A DNA stretch of 64,000 bases from Meridianimaribacter flavus (GTDB lineage: Bacteria > Bacteroidota > Bacteroidia > Flavobacteriales > Flavobacteriaceae): the NCBI RefSeq assembly GCF_004366715.1, contig NZ_SOQZ01000001.1, positions 496,001 to 560,000 of the forward strand, read 5' to 3'. The translations under genes and the position numbers were made by a program. The notes under the pieces are model-generated. The model was not told where the DNA came from. It worked only from the letters and a program-made list of their open reading frames with translations, and did no database searches. Shown piece by piece: positions 25,987 to 33,855 of the stretch (position 1 is its first letter; every line of letters begins with the position of its first letter).

Positions 25987-26901
25987 ATGAGTATACAATG
26001 GAAAGGCGTTATGCCAGCAGTTACTACAAAGTTCACTGACACTGATGAACTAGATTTAAAAATGTTTGAAAAAAATATCAATGCTCAGTTAGAAGCTGGT
26101 GTACATGGTATTGTTTTAGGAGGAACTTTAGGAGAAGCGAGTACGTTGTTAGATGAAGAAAAGCGTATTCTAACAAAAACTACAGTAAATCTAGTAAATT
26201 CAAGAGTTCCTGTCTTGGTTAATGTGGCAGAACAAAGTACCAAAGCTGCAATTGCTACAGCTCAAAAAGCTGAAGATGATGGAGCACAAGCACTCATGAT
26301 GTTACCTCCAATGCGCTATAAATCTGGAAATAAAGAAACTGTAGAATACTTTAAAGCAGTTGCAAATAATACCTCATTGCCAATAATGATTTACAACAAT
26401 CCTGTTGACTATAAGGTAGAGGTGAGTTTAGATATGTTTGAAGAATTACTCAAGTGCGATAACATTGAAGCAGTAAAAGAATCCACGCGAGATATCACTA
26501 ACATTACTAGAATTAAAAACCGATTTGGTGACCGATTAAAAATCATGACAGGAGTTGATACCTTAGCATTAGAAAGTCTGCTCATGGGAGCAGATGGCTG
26601 GATTGCTGGTTTGGTTTGCGCGTTTCCAGCAGAAACGGTTGCAATTTACAAACTTCAAAAAGCAGGACGCATTAAGGAAGCAATTGACATTTATAGATGG
26701 TTTTTGCCGTTGTTGGAGTTAGATATAAACCCTAAATTAGTACAAAATATTAAACTCGCTGAAGTTTACACTAAAATAGGAACCGAAAATGTTCGTGCTC
26801 CTCGTTTGCCATTGCATGGAGAAGAGCGCAAACAGGTTATAAAAATCATAGAAAAGAGTCTGGAAAATCGACCAAAACTTCCAGATTATAAAAATTTATA
26901 A
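25987..26901 (+). CDS. DapA-family lyase, probable 1-pyrroline-4-hydroxy-2-carboxylate deaminase
   Basis: 304 residues, full length for the DapA/NAL aldolase barrel. The Schiff-base lysine is Lys164 in AVKEST and the catalytic tyrosine is Tyr136 in IYNNP. The glycine-rich GGTLGEASTL motif replaces the GTTGE of true DHDPS. In hydroxyproline catabolism a DapA-family enzyme deaminates 1-pyrroline-4-hydroxy-2-carboxylate to 2-oxoglutarate semialdehyde. The neighbouring semialdehyde dehydrogenase, hydroxyproline epimerase and FAD oxidase make that role much more likely than lysine synthesis. It is the first gene of the cluster. Confidence 0.82.
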   Translation: MSIQWKGVMPAVTTKFTDTDELDLKMFEKNINAQLEAGVHGIVLGGTLGEASTLLDEEKRILTKTTVNLVNSRVPVLVNVAEQSTKAAIATAQKAEDDGAQALMMLPPMRYKSGNKETVEYFKAVANNTSLPIMIYNNPVDYKVEVSLDMFEELLKCDNIEAVKESTRDITNITRIKNRFGDRLKIMTGVDTLALESLLMGADGWIAGLVCAFPAETVAIYKLQKAGRIKEAIDIYRWFLPLLELDINPKLVQNIKLAEVYTKIGTENVRAPRLPLHGEERKQVIKIIEKSLENRPKLPDYKNL

Positions 26902-26910
26902 ACTAATTTG

Positions 26911-26993
26911 GGTGCTCCCACGCAAAAAGCGTGGTCAGGTTTTCGGCACTCGCTTTTACCTTTTTTGTCATTCCGCACTTCGATGCGGAATCC
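26911..26993. repeat. Dispersed intergenic repeat with hairpins
   Basis: Two parts: a hairpin CCACGC-AAAAA-GCGTGG (26918-26934), and TGTCATTCCGCACTTCGATG (26966-26985) continuing to 26993, which folds as CCGCA/TGCGG. The second part matches the start of the element at 27314 nearly base for base. Looks like a genome-wide repeat family that has entered the operon. Confidence 0.65.
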
Positions 26994-27042
26994 TTAAAAG
27001 CTAAAGAGCTCAAACAAAGCCTCAATCCTTAACACAATAAAA

Positions 27043-27309
27043 ATGTTAGACATAAGACCAACATGCGAACATTGTAATAAATCATTGCCTTATGATTCTA
27101 AGGAGGCAATGATATGCACGTTTGAATGTACATTTTGTAAGGATTGTGTAGAAAACGTTTTACAGCATGTATGTCCTAATTGTGGAGGCGGTTTTGAGAA
27201 ACGACCAATACGACCAAAACAACTTTTAAAAAAATACCCTGTTTCAACAAAAGTGGTTTTTAAACCAGTAGATGTTGAAGCACATTTAAAACGAATTAAT
27301 AAAAATTAG
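27043..27309 (+). CDS. DUF1272 zinc-binding protein
   Basis: 88 residues. The conserved start LDIRPTCEHCNKSLP and three further cysteine pairs (CTFECTFCKDC, CPNCGGGF) form a treble zinc ribbon typical of DUF1272. Function unknown. It interrupts an otherwise logical catabolic operon and is bracketed by two copies of the same repeat (26966 and 27314), which suggests it arrived with, or was made mobile by, these repeats. Confidence 0.85.
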   Translation: MLDIRPTCEHCNKSLPYDSKEAMICTFECTFCKDCVENVLQHVCPNCGGGFEKRPIRPKQLLKKYPVSTKVVFKPVDVEAHLKRINKN

Positions 27310-27313
27310 ACTT

Positions 27314-27383
27314 TGTCATTCCGCACTTGATGCGGAATCCATAAGTAAAACAAATAGATTTTGCGTCGTAGCGCAGAATGACA
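27314..27383. repeat. 70-bp element with inverted termini
   Basis: It begins TGTCATTCCGCACTTGATG and ends GCGCAGAATGACA, so the termini are imperfect inverted repeats (11 of 13 match). An inner hairpin CCGCA/TGCGG is at its left. The ends supply an ATG (27378) in frame with the next gene. Confidence 0.7.
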
Positions 27384-27392
27384 ATAAGAAAT

Positions 27393-28976
27393 ATGATAAC
27401 CGGAAAAAACTACATAGGAAACAATTTATCATCCAAAGGAACAAAGCAGTATAACACGTTTAATCCGCAACTCAATATAAAAAATGAGCATGTGTTTACT
27501 GAGGCAACTGCAGAAGAAATTGATGAAGCAGTTCATCTCGCAACAGAAGCTTTTAAAGTATTTAGGTCAATCTCAAAAGAAAAAAAAGCAACATTTTTAA
27601 ACACGATAGCCGATGAAATTTTAGCTCTAGACGATTTTCTGATAAAAACCTATTGTTCAGAATCCGGATTACCTGAAGGCAGAGCGAAAGGAGAACGAGG
27701 TAGAACAGTAATGCAATTGCGCATGTTTGCCGATTTAGTAAATGAAGGCTCTTGGGTTGATGCTACAATAGATACAGCATTACCTAATAGAGAACCAGCT
27801 CCAAAACCCGATTTACGTAAAATGTATATTCCTTTAGGTCCAGTAGTGGTGTTTGGAGCAAGTAATTTCCCTCTAGCATATTCAACTGCTGGTGGTGATA
27901 CAGCTGCAGCTTTTGCTGCTGGTTGTCCTGTTATTGTAAAATCGCATCCTATGCATGCAGGAACAGGAGAATTAGTAGCTTCTGCAATAGTAAAAGCAGT
28001 TCAAAAAACAGGAATGCCAAACGGAGTGTTTTCAAATTTAAATAGTAGCGGAATTGAAGTTGGTGAACAGTTGGTTAAACATTCAGGAGTTAAAGCAGTA
28101 GGCTTCACAGGAAGTATTAATGGCGGAAGAGCATTGTACGATTTAGCTGCTCAACGCGATGAGCCAATTCCTGTGTTTGCTGAAATGGGAAGTATAAACC
28201 CTGTTGTGATGCTTCCAAAATCAGTGAAACATAATTATGAGCGTTTAGCAAAAACCTATGCGAGTTCTATCACGTTAGGAACAGGTCAGTTTTGTACCAA
28301 TCCAGGTTTAATTTTAGGAATTAAAGGTGATGATTTAACCAATTTCATCATTAAATTATCTGAAGAAATTGTAAAAATAGATCCTACTTGTATGCTACAT
28401 CCTAATATTATTAAGGCTTATGATGCTAAACGACAAAAGGCTGTGAATCAAGATAATTTACATGTAGCTGCTGAATATGCTGAAGACGTTAAAACCAACT
28501 ATGCTAGACAAACAGTTGCAACGGTTTCTGGAAAAGCATTTATAGATAATCCAACATTGCACCAAGAAGTGTTTGGACCATATTCTTTGGTTGTTGAATG
28601 TGAATCTGTAGAAGAATTAGAAGCTATTATTTCAAATTTAGAAGGTCAGCTTACAGGAACATTAATTGCTCACGATGATGAAGCTGCTCAATATCCTGAA
28701 ATTGTTTCTGCATTACAAAATAGAGTAGGAAGAATCATTTTTAATGGTGTACCAACAGGAGTTGAGGTATGTCCTTCAATGACACATGGTGGTCCATATC
28801 CATCATCAACTGATAGTCGTTTTACAGCTGTTGGTATTCATTCTATAAAGCGTTGGGTACGTCCATTTAGTTATCAGGATTGGCCTAATGAATTGCTTCC
28901 TGATGAATTGAAAAATGAAAATCCACTTGGGATTTCACGTTTAGTAAATAACAAACAAACCACTGAAAAAATATGA
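27393..28976 (+). CDS. Aldehyde dehydrogenase, probable 2-oxoglutarate semialdehyde dehydrogenase
   Basis: 527 residues from ATG 27393 (MITGKNYIGNN). An ATG at 27378 lies in the inserted repeat and is less likely. The catalytic cysteine is Cys301 (GTGQFCTNPG), the general base glutamate is in FAEMGSINP, and the NAD(P) motif VGFTGSINGG is present. The length and these motifs match the NADP-dependent class that oxidises 2-oxoglutarate semialdehyde to 2-oxoglutarate. This is the last step of hydroxyproline degradation (also of sugar-acid pathways). ATGA overlap couples it to the next gene. Confidence 0.88.
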   Translation: MITGKNYIGNNLSSKGTKQYNTFNPQLNIKNEHVFTEATAEEIDEAVHLATEAFKVFRSISKEKKATFLNTIADEILALDDFLIKTYCSESGLPEGRAKGERGRTVMQLRMFADLVNEGSWVDATIDTALPNREPAPKPDLRKMYIPLGPVVVFGASNFPLAYSTAGGDTAAAFAAGCPVIVKSHPMHAGTGELVASAIVKAVQKTGMPNGVFSNLNSSGIEVGEQLVKHSGVKAVGFTGSINGGRALYDLAAQRDEPIPVFAEMGSINPVVMLPKSVKHNYERLAKTYASSITLGTGQFCTNPGLILGIKGDDLTNFIIKLSEEIVKIDPTCMLHPNIIKAYDAKRQKAVNQDNLHVAAEYAEDVKTNYARQTVATVSGKAFIDNPTLHQEVFGPYSLVVECESVEELEAIISNLEGQLTGTLIAHDDEAAQYPEIVSALQNRVGRIIFNGVPTGVEVCPSMTHGGPYPSSTDSRFTAVGIHSIKRWVRPFSYQDWPNELLPDELKNENPLGISRLVNNKQTTEKI

Positions 28977-30703
28977 AACGCATAAAACAAATTGCACTTA
29001 TTGCATTGGTACTATGCTTTGGATGCAACAAAGACCAACAAGTTGAGAAAGCATCAAAATTAGATGAAATCATTAATAGCTATCAAGATCATGAAGGGTA
29101 TGATTATAGGTCATATCCTTTAGGTCTTTTTACAAAAGAATATTATAAAACCGAAGCTGATTTTGCTCAAAAAACATTAGATGAATTAGCAAAAATTGAC
29201 ACGAGTAGTTTGAGTGAAACTGATAAAATTTCAGCTAAACTTTTAGCATTTGTGCTTCAAGATCAAATTGATTATTACATGTTTGAAGAGTATTTAAACC
29301 CAATACTTTCTGATGCAGGTTTTCATAGCAGTTTGACTTATGAGGTAAGACCGCTTGCAAATTATAACCAAGTAAAAGATTATTTAAATAAGCTTAATGC
29401 TATTCCAGAATTTGTAAATCAGCATCTGGTAAACTTAAGAGAAGGATTAGAAAAAGGGATTTCGCAACCTCTAGTTATTTTTAAAGGTTATGAATCAACG
29501 TATAACGATAATATTGTTGAAAATTTTGAAGACAGTTACTACTACTCACCTTTTAAGAATTTACCTTCAGATTTAAGTGAAACTCAAAAAGACTCTGTGT
29601 TAACAGCTGCTAAAACAGCAATCGAAACTAAAGTAACTCCAGAATTTAAACGCATTAAAACTTTTTTTGAAACCGAGTATTTCCCAAAAACTAGAACAAC
29701 TTTAGGTGTTTCAGAAACGCCAAACGGAAATGAGTTTTATCAAAATAGAATTAACTTTTACACAACGAGTACACAATACACAGCAGACGATATTCACAAT
29801 ATTGGATTAAAAGAAGTCGCTCGTATAAAAGCCGAAATGGAGCAAATCATAAAAGAGTTAAATTTTGAAGGAAGCTTTGCTGACTTCTTTCATTTTTTAA
29901 GAACAGACAAGCAGTTTTATGCTGAAACTCCTCAGGAAATTTTAATGATTGCTCGTGATATGGCAAAACGTATTGATGCGCAGTTACCAAGATATTTCAA
30001 AACCTTACCTCGTAAACCTTATGGTGTAGCTCCAGTACCAGATGCTATTGCACCAAAATATACAAGTGGTCGTTACATAGGCACTTCTAAAGAAAGCACT
30101 AATCCTGGTTATTATTGGGTAAATACTTACGATTTACCTAGTAGAACCTTGTACACCTTGCCAGCATTAACAGCTCATGAGGCAGTTCCTGGTCATCACT
30201 TACAAGGGAGCTTAAATAATGAACTAGGAGACAGTATTCCGCAGTTTAGAAAAAATTTATACCTCTCTGCTTATGGAGAAGGTTGGGGATTGTATTCAGA
30301 ATATTTAGCTGATGAAATGGGTATATACACAACGCCATATGAACAATTTGGAAAATTAACTTACGAAATGTGGCGTGCTTGCCGATTGGTGGTTGATACA
30401 GGAATACATGCAAAAGGATGGACGCGAGAGCAAGTAGTGGATTATATGTCATCAAATACTGCATTATCACTACACGAAATTAATACCGAAACTGACAGAT
30501 ACATTTCATGGCCAGGACAAGCACTATCTTATAAAATTGGAGAATTAAAAATAAGAGAACTACGTCAAAAAGCAGAAAAAGAATTAGGTGCTAAGTTTGA
30601 TATTAGAGCATTTCATGAAATAATTTTAGAACAAGGCACAGTAACCTTGTCAATCCTTGAAGAGCGAGTGAATAATTATATTCAGAAAGTTAAAAATGAA
30701 TAA
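28973..30703 (+). CDS. DUF885 lipoprotein, probable metallopeptidase
   Basis: 576 residues. The lipobox LCFGC near residues 14-18 makes it a lipoprotein. The zinc-type motif TAHEAVPGHHLQ (His402) and the downstream YGEGWGLYSEYL glutamate segment define DUF885 (PF05960), proteins related to metallopeptidases. Being inside the hydroxyproline operon and translationally coupled on both sides, it may release hydroxyproline from imported or surface peptides, such as collagen or cell-wall glycoprotein fragments. The catalytic activity is inferred from the family; the substrate from context only. Confidence 0.82.
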   Translation: MKRIKQIALIALVLCFGCNKDQQVEKASKLDEIINSYQDHEGYDYRSYPLGLFTKEYYKTEADFAQKTLDELAKIDTSSLSETDKISAKLLAFVLQDQIDYYMFEEYLNPILSDAGFHSSLTYEVRPLANYNQVKDYLNKLNAIPEFVNQHLVNLREGLEKGISQPLVIFKGYESTYNDNIVENFEDSYYYSPFKNLPSDLSETQKDSVLTAAKTAIETKVTPEFKRIKTFFETEYFPKTRTTLGVSETPNGNEFYQNRINFYTTSTQYTADDIHNIGLKEVARIKAEMEQIIKELNFEGSFADFFHFLRTDKQFYAETPQEILMIARDMAKRIDAQLPRYFKTLPRKPYGVAPVPDAIAPKYTSGRYIGTSKESTNPGYYWVNTYDLPSRTLYTLPALTAHEAVPGHHLQGSLNNELGDSIPQFRKNLYLSAYGEGWGLYSEYLADEMGIYTTPYEQFGKLTYEMWRACRLVVDTGIHAKGWTREQVVDYMSSNTALSLHEINTETDRYISWPGQALSYKIGELKIRELRQKAEKELGAKFDIRAFHEIILEQGTVTLSILEERVNNYIQKVKNE

Positions 30704-31706
30704 AAACACTTTTGTTTGCATTGATGCGCATACCTGCGGAAATCCTGTTAGGCTTATAAAAGAAGGTGGGCCAAAACTTATTGGTAAAACAATGAACGAA
30801 AAACGTCAGCATTTTTTAAAAGACTTTGACTGGATACGAAAAGGATTAATGTTTGAACCACGAGGTCACGACATGATGAGTGGTTCAATTTTATACCCAC
30901 CACACAATCCAGAAAATGATTTTGCCATTTTGTTTATTGAAACTTCAGGATGCTTGCCAATGTGTGGACATGGTACCATAGGAACAATTACCATTGCTAT
31001 TGAAGAGGGATTGATTACTCCTAAAACACCTGGAAAAATAAAAATGGAAGCTCCTGCTGGTTTGGTAGATATAGAATATCAACAAACAGGTGAAAAAATA
31101 GATTGGGTTAAGCTAACTAACGTGAAAAGCTATTTAGCAGCAGAAAATTTATCTGTTGAATGTCCAGAATTAGGCGAAATTAAGTTTGATGTTGCTTACG
31201 GAGGAAATTTTTATGCTATAGTTGACCCACAAGATAATTTTTCAGGAGTTCATGATTTTTCAGCGTCAAAAATTATCCAGTACTCACAAGTGGTAAGACA
31301 GCGCATTAATGAAAAATATCCTAATCAATTTATACATCCTGAAAATGAAACTATAAAAGATGTCTCACACATGTTGTGGACAGGAAACCCTATTGATGCT
31401 AATTCATCAGGTAGAAATGCGGTGTTTTATGGTGATAAAGCTATAGATAGAAGCCCTTGTGGTACAGGAACTTCAGCTAGAATGGCACAATTGTATGCAA
31501 AAGGAAAACTGAAGATTGGAGAAGATTTTATTCACGAAAGTTTTATAGGTAGTAAATTTATAGGACGTGTTGAAAAAGAAGCAACTTTAGATAATAAATT
31601 AGCCATAATACCAAGTATTCAAGGTTGGGCAAAAATTTATGGACATAATACAATAACTATAGATACTGAAGACGATCCTTATGCGTATGGATTTCAAGTG
31701 ATTTAA
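30696..31706 (+). CDS. 4-hydroxyproline 2-epimerase (proline racemase family)
   Basis: 336 residues. The two catalytic cysteines of epimerases are both present: Cys90 in LPMCGHGT and Cys255 in RSPCGTGT. This excludes the dehydratase members, which have threonine in the second site. The enzyme converts trans-4-hydroxy-L-proline to cis-4-hydroxy-D-proline, the first step of the pathway. The start overlaps the preceding gene by 8 bp. Bases downstream carry the left arm of an inverted repeat. Confidence 0.9.
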   Translation: MNKNTFVCIDAHTCGNPVRLIKEGGPKLIGKTMNEKRQHFLKDFDWIRKGLMFEPRGHDMMSGSILYPPHNPENDFAILFIETSGCLPMCGHGTIGTITIAIEEGLITPKTPGKIKMEAPAGLVDIEYQQTGEKIDWVKLTNVKSYLAAENLSVECPELGEIKFDVAYGGNFYAIVDPQDNFSGVHDFSASKIIQYSQVVRQRINEKYPNQFIHPENETIKDVSHMLWTGNPIDANSSGRNAVFYGDKAIDRSPCGTGTSARMAQLYAKGKLKIGEDFIHESFIGSKFIGRVEKEATLDNKLAIIPSIQGWAKIYGHNTITIDTEDDPYAYGFQVI

Positions 31707-31709
31707 GAC

Positions 31710-32146
31710 TGAAACAATGAAACAATGAAATAATGATGTAATTATGGAAAAGTCAGAATTTGTAGAATCAATAAAGAAAAGAACAAAGCAATTAGCTGTC
31801 GATATTATTTTGCTTTATGATGAAATTCAGAAAACTGAAGCAACCAGAGTTATTGGTAGGCAACTTATTCGATCTGCAACTTCCACTGCAGCAAATTATA
31901 GAGCTGCTTGTATTTCACGTTCAAAAAAAGAATTTTTCTCGAAAATGTCTATTGTAGTTGAAGAGGCTGACGAGACTTTATTTTGGTTAGAAATTTTAAA
32001 TGATTCTAATTTAGTTTCTGTTGAACATCTTACACCTTTAATGAACGAAGCGCTTGAAATTGTAAAAATAGTTTCTAAAGCTAGAAAAAGTACAGGAACA
32101 ATTAATTAATTTTATGAAGCACTATTTCATTAAATCATTAAATCCA
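31710..32146. repeat. Inverted arms flanking the S23 gene
   Basis: Left arm 31710-31738 (TGAAACAATGAAACAATGAA...) and right arm 32120-32146 (CACTATTTCATTAAATCATT...) are imperfect inverted repeats: 18 of 25 aligned positions match, with a core of TATTTCATT on the right. They enclose the four-helix-bundle gene exactly. Confidence 0.6.
31744..32109 (+). CDS. Four-helix-bundle protein (S23 / 23S rRNA IVP family)
   Basis: 121 residues, nearly all helical. Family marks are the N-terminal KKRTKQLAVDIILLYDEI, the RQLIRSATSTAANYRAACIS block and the C-terminal EALEIVKIVSKARKS. These proteins were first found in intervening sequences of 23S rRNA and otherwise appear as single genes in variable positions. 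Here the gene breaks the hydroxyproline operon between the epimerase and the oxidase and is framed by inverted repeats, as expected for an inserted unit. Molecular function is unknown. Confidence 0.88.
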   Translation: MEKSEFVESIKKRTKQLAVDIILLYDEIQKTEATRVIGRQLIRSATSTAANYRAACISRSKKEFFSKMSIVVEEADETLFWLEILNDSNLVSVEHLTPLMNEALEIVKIVSKARKSTGTIN

Positions 32147-33390
32147 TGAAGCATTGTATAATAATTGGAGGCGGAATTATTGGTTTATGTTCTGCGTATT
32201 ATCTTCAAAAAGAAGGTCACCAAGTAACTGTTGTTGATCAATTTGGTATGGACTCAGGAGCTTCTTATGTAAATGCAGGTTATTTGTCACCAAGTCATAT
32301 TGTTCCACTTTCTGCTCCTGGAGTTATGAAAAAAGGATTGAAATGGATGTTTAATTCGTCAAGTCCGTTATACATTAAACCTAGATTAGAATCTGATTTT
32401 CTAAAATGGGTCTTAGCGTTTAATAAGTCGTGTAATGCTAATCATGTTAAAAAAGCAATTCCTGCCATAAAATCTATTTCATTGTTGAGTCAGGATTTGT
32501 ATGATGATATAAAGCAAGCTGAAAACTTTTCATTTCATTATGAAAAGAAAGGGCTTTTAATGTTGTGTCAAACAGAAAAAATGCTTGAAGAAGAAGTTAA
32601 AACAGCACATTTAGCTAAACGAGAAGGGTTAGATGCATCAGAAATTAGTCTTCAAGATCTGAAAACTTTAGAACCCAATGTTAACATAAATGTTAAAGGT
32701 GCAACGTATTATAAATGCGATTCGCATACTACACCACATGAGTTTATGGCTGAAATGAAAACATATTTACAAACTGTAGGAGTTCAATTTCTTTTAAATG
32801 AAAAAGTAGAAGATTTAACGGTTGACAACGGAAAGATTTCAGAAATAAAAACAAATAAGCAATCTTTAAAGGCAGATGAATTTGTTTTGGCAGCTGGTTC
32901 TTGGAGTAATTTGCTTAGTAAAAAATTAGGTTTAAAATTACTGTTACAAGCAGGTAAAGGGTACAGAATCAATACTACTCAGACTACTGGAATACAAATT
33001 CCTTCAATATTAACGGAGGCTAAAGTAGCGGTAACTCCTATGAATGGTTTTACGCGTTTTGCAGGTACTATGGAAATAGCAGGAATTAACCATACAATCA
33101 ACAGCACTCGAGTTGAAGCCATTTCTCAAGCGACAACACGTTTTTATCCTAATGTAGAATTAACTCAACAAGAAAAGCAAAATGCAGCGTGTGGTTTACG
33201 ACCAGTAACTCCTGATGGGTTACCTTATATAGGAAAATCATCAAAATGCGAAAATCTAACTATTGCAACAGGGCATGCAATGATGGGTTGGAGTATGGGA
33301 ACAGCAACAGGGAAGTTAGTGTCTGAAATTATTTCAAATCATCCAACTTCGCTAGATGTGAATATTTTTACTCCTGACAGAAGGTTTTAG
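32146..33390 (+). CDS. FAD-dependent D-amino-acid/D-hydroxyproline dehydrogenase (DadA-like)
   Basis: 414 residues. The N-terminal Rossmann motif IIGGGIIGLCSAYYL binds FAD. The C-terminal block CGLRPVTPDGLPYIGKSSK and TGHAMMGWSMGTATG matches DadA/glycine-oxidase relatives. In this cluster it should oxidise cis-4-hydroxy-D-proline to 1-pyrroline-4-hydroxy-2-carboxylate, the substrate of the DapA-like enzyme at 25987. A general D-amino-acid oxidase is the alternative. It is the last recognisable gene of the pathway; no dedicated permease is present. Confidence 0.85.
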   Translation: MKHCIIIGGGIIGLCSAYYLQKEGHQVTVVDQFGMDSGASYVNAGYLSPSHIVPLSAPGVMKKGLKWMFNSSSPLYIKPRLESDFLKWVLAFNKSCNANHVKKAIPAIKSISLLSQDLYDDIKQAENFSFHYEKKGLLMLCQTEKMLEEEVKTAHLAKREGLDASEISLQDLKTLEPNVNINVKGATYYKCDSHTTPHEFMAEMKTYLQTVGVQFLLNEKVEDLTVDNGKISEIKTNKQSLKADEFVLAAGSWSNLLSKKLGLKLLLQAGKGYRINTTQTTGIQIPSILTEAKVAVTPMNGFTRFAGTMEIAGINHTINSTRVEAISQATTRFYPNVELTQQEKQNAACGLRPVTPDGLPYIGKSSKCENLTIATGHAMMGWSMGTATGKLVSEIISNHPTSLDVNIFTPDRRF

Positions 33391-33470
33391 TAGGTAAAAT
33401 ACTCTAAACGTGTGTTTTGTCGACTTTTCTGCTTTGTAATTTTATCTAGTCTAGCTTTTAAGTAGTTTAT

Positions 33471-33490
33471 CGAAAATCTTTCGGTTTTTT
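33471..33490 (+). terminator. Weak terminator after the hydroxyproline operon
   Basis: Five-bp stem CGAAA/TTTCG with a 3-nt loop and a following GTTTTTT. Short but correctly placed, 80 bp after the oxidase gene. Confidence 0.4.
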
Positions 33491-33566
33491 ATTTCATTTA
33501 TAGACATTTACACCATTCCCACCCGATTTTAATAGCACCAGATTTATTGTTTAACCTTATAAAATT

Positions 33567-33854
33567 ATGTTTATGAGTCTTAAAATTACTTGCTACAACA
33601 ATTTTTTTAAAGTCACTGGTGTACTTGATAGAACTAGTGTAGATGTTTTTCATCATGAATTTAGAAATGTATTCGAAAAGTCTGATGAAATTACCATTAG
33701 TATTGAAGGCATTGAAAGTATTGATAGATATGGTGTAAGAGCATTAGCTAAACTCCATAACGAATCTATTACAAGACAAAAACGCTTGTCGATTATTGGT
33801 TTTGGATGTAAAGAGTTATACGACCACTTTAAAACTAAAGAAACAGCAGCTTAA
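33567..33854 (+). CDS. STAS-domain protein
   Basis: 95 residues; a second ATG at 33573 is possible. The fold matches anti-sigma-factor antagonists: strand KITCYNNFFKVTGVLDRTS, then ITISIEGIESIDRYGVRALAKLH. In active antagonists the loop carries a phosphorylatable serine (D-S-x-G); here it is DRYG, so regulation by phosphorylation looks lost. No partner kinase or phosphatase is nearby. It ends 1 bp before the end of the convergent DUF4407 gene. Confidence 0.75.
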   Translation: MFMSLKITCYNNFFKVTGVLDRTSVDVFHHEFRNVFEKSDEITISIEGIESIDRYGVRALAKLHNESITRQKRLSIIGFGCKELYDHFKTKETAA

Positions 33855-33855
33855 T

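Noticed and set aside
25987-26901. Dihydrodipicolinate synthase for lysine synthesis
   Set aside because: The neighbours all belong to hydroxyproline breakdown, and the usual GTTGE substrate loop is changed to GGTLGE.
26918-26934. Hairpin CCACGC-AAAAA-GCGTGG as a terminator of the DapA-like gene
   Set aside because: It is not followed by a T run and is part of a repeat.
27378-27392. Start of the semialdehyde dehydrogenase at ATG 27378
   Set aside because: This ATG belongs to the inverted end of a dispersed repeat; ATG 27393 fits the family's N-terminus.
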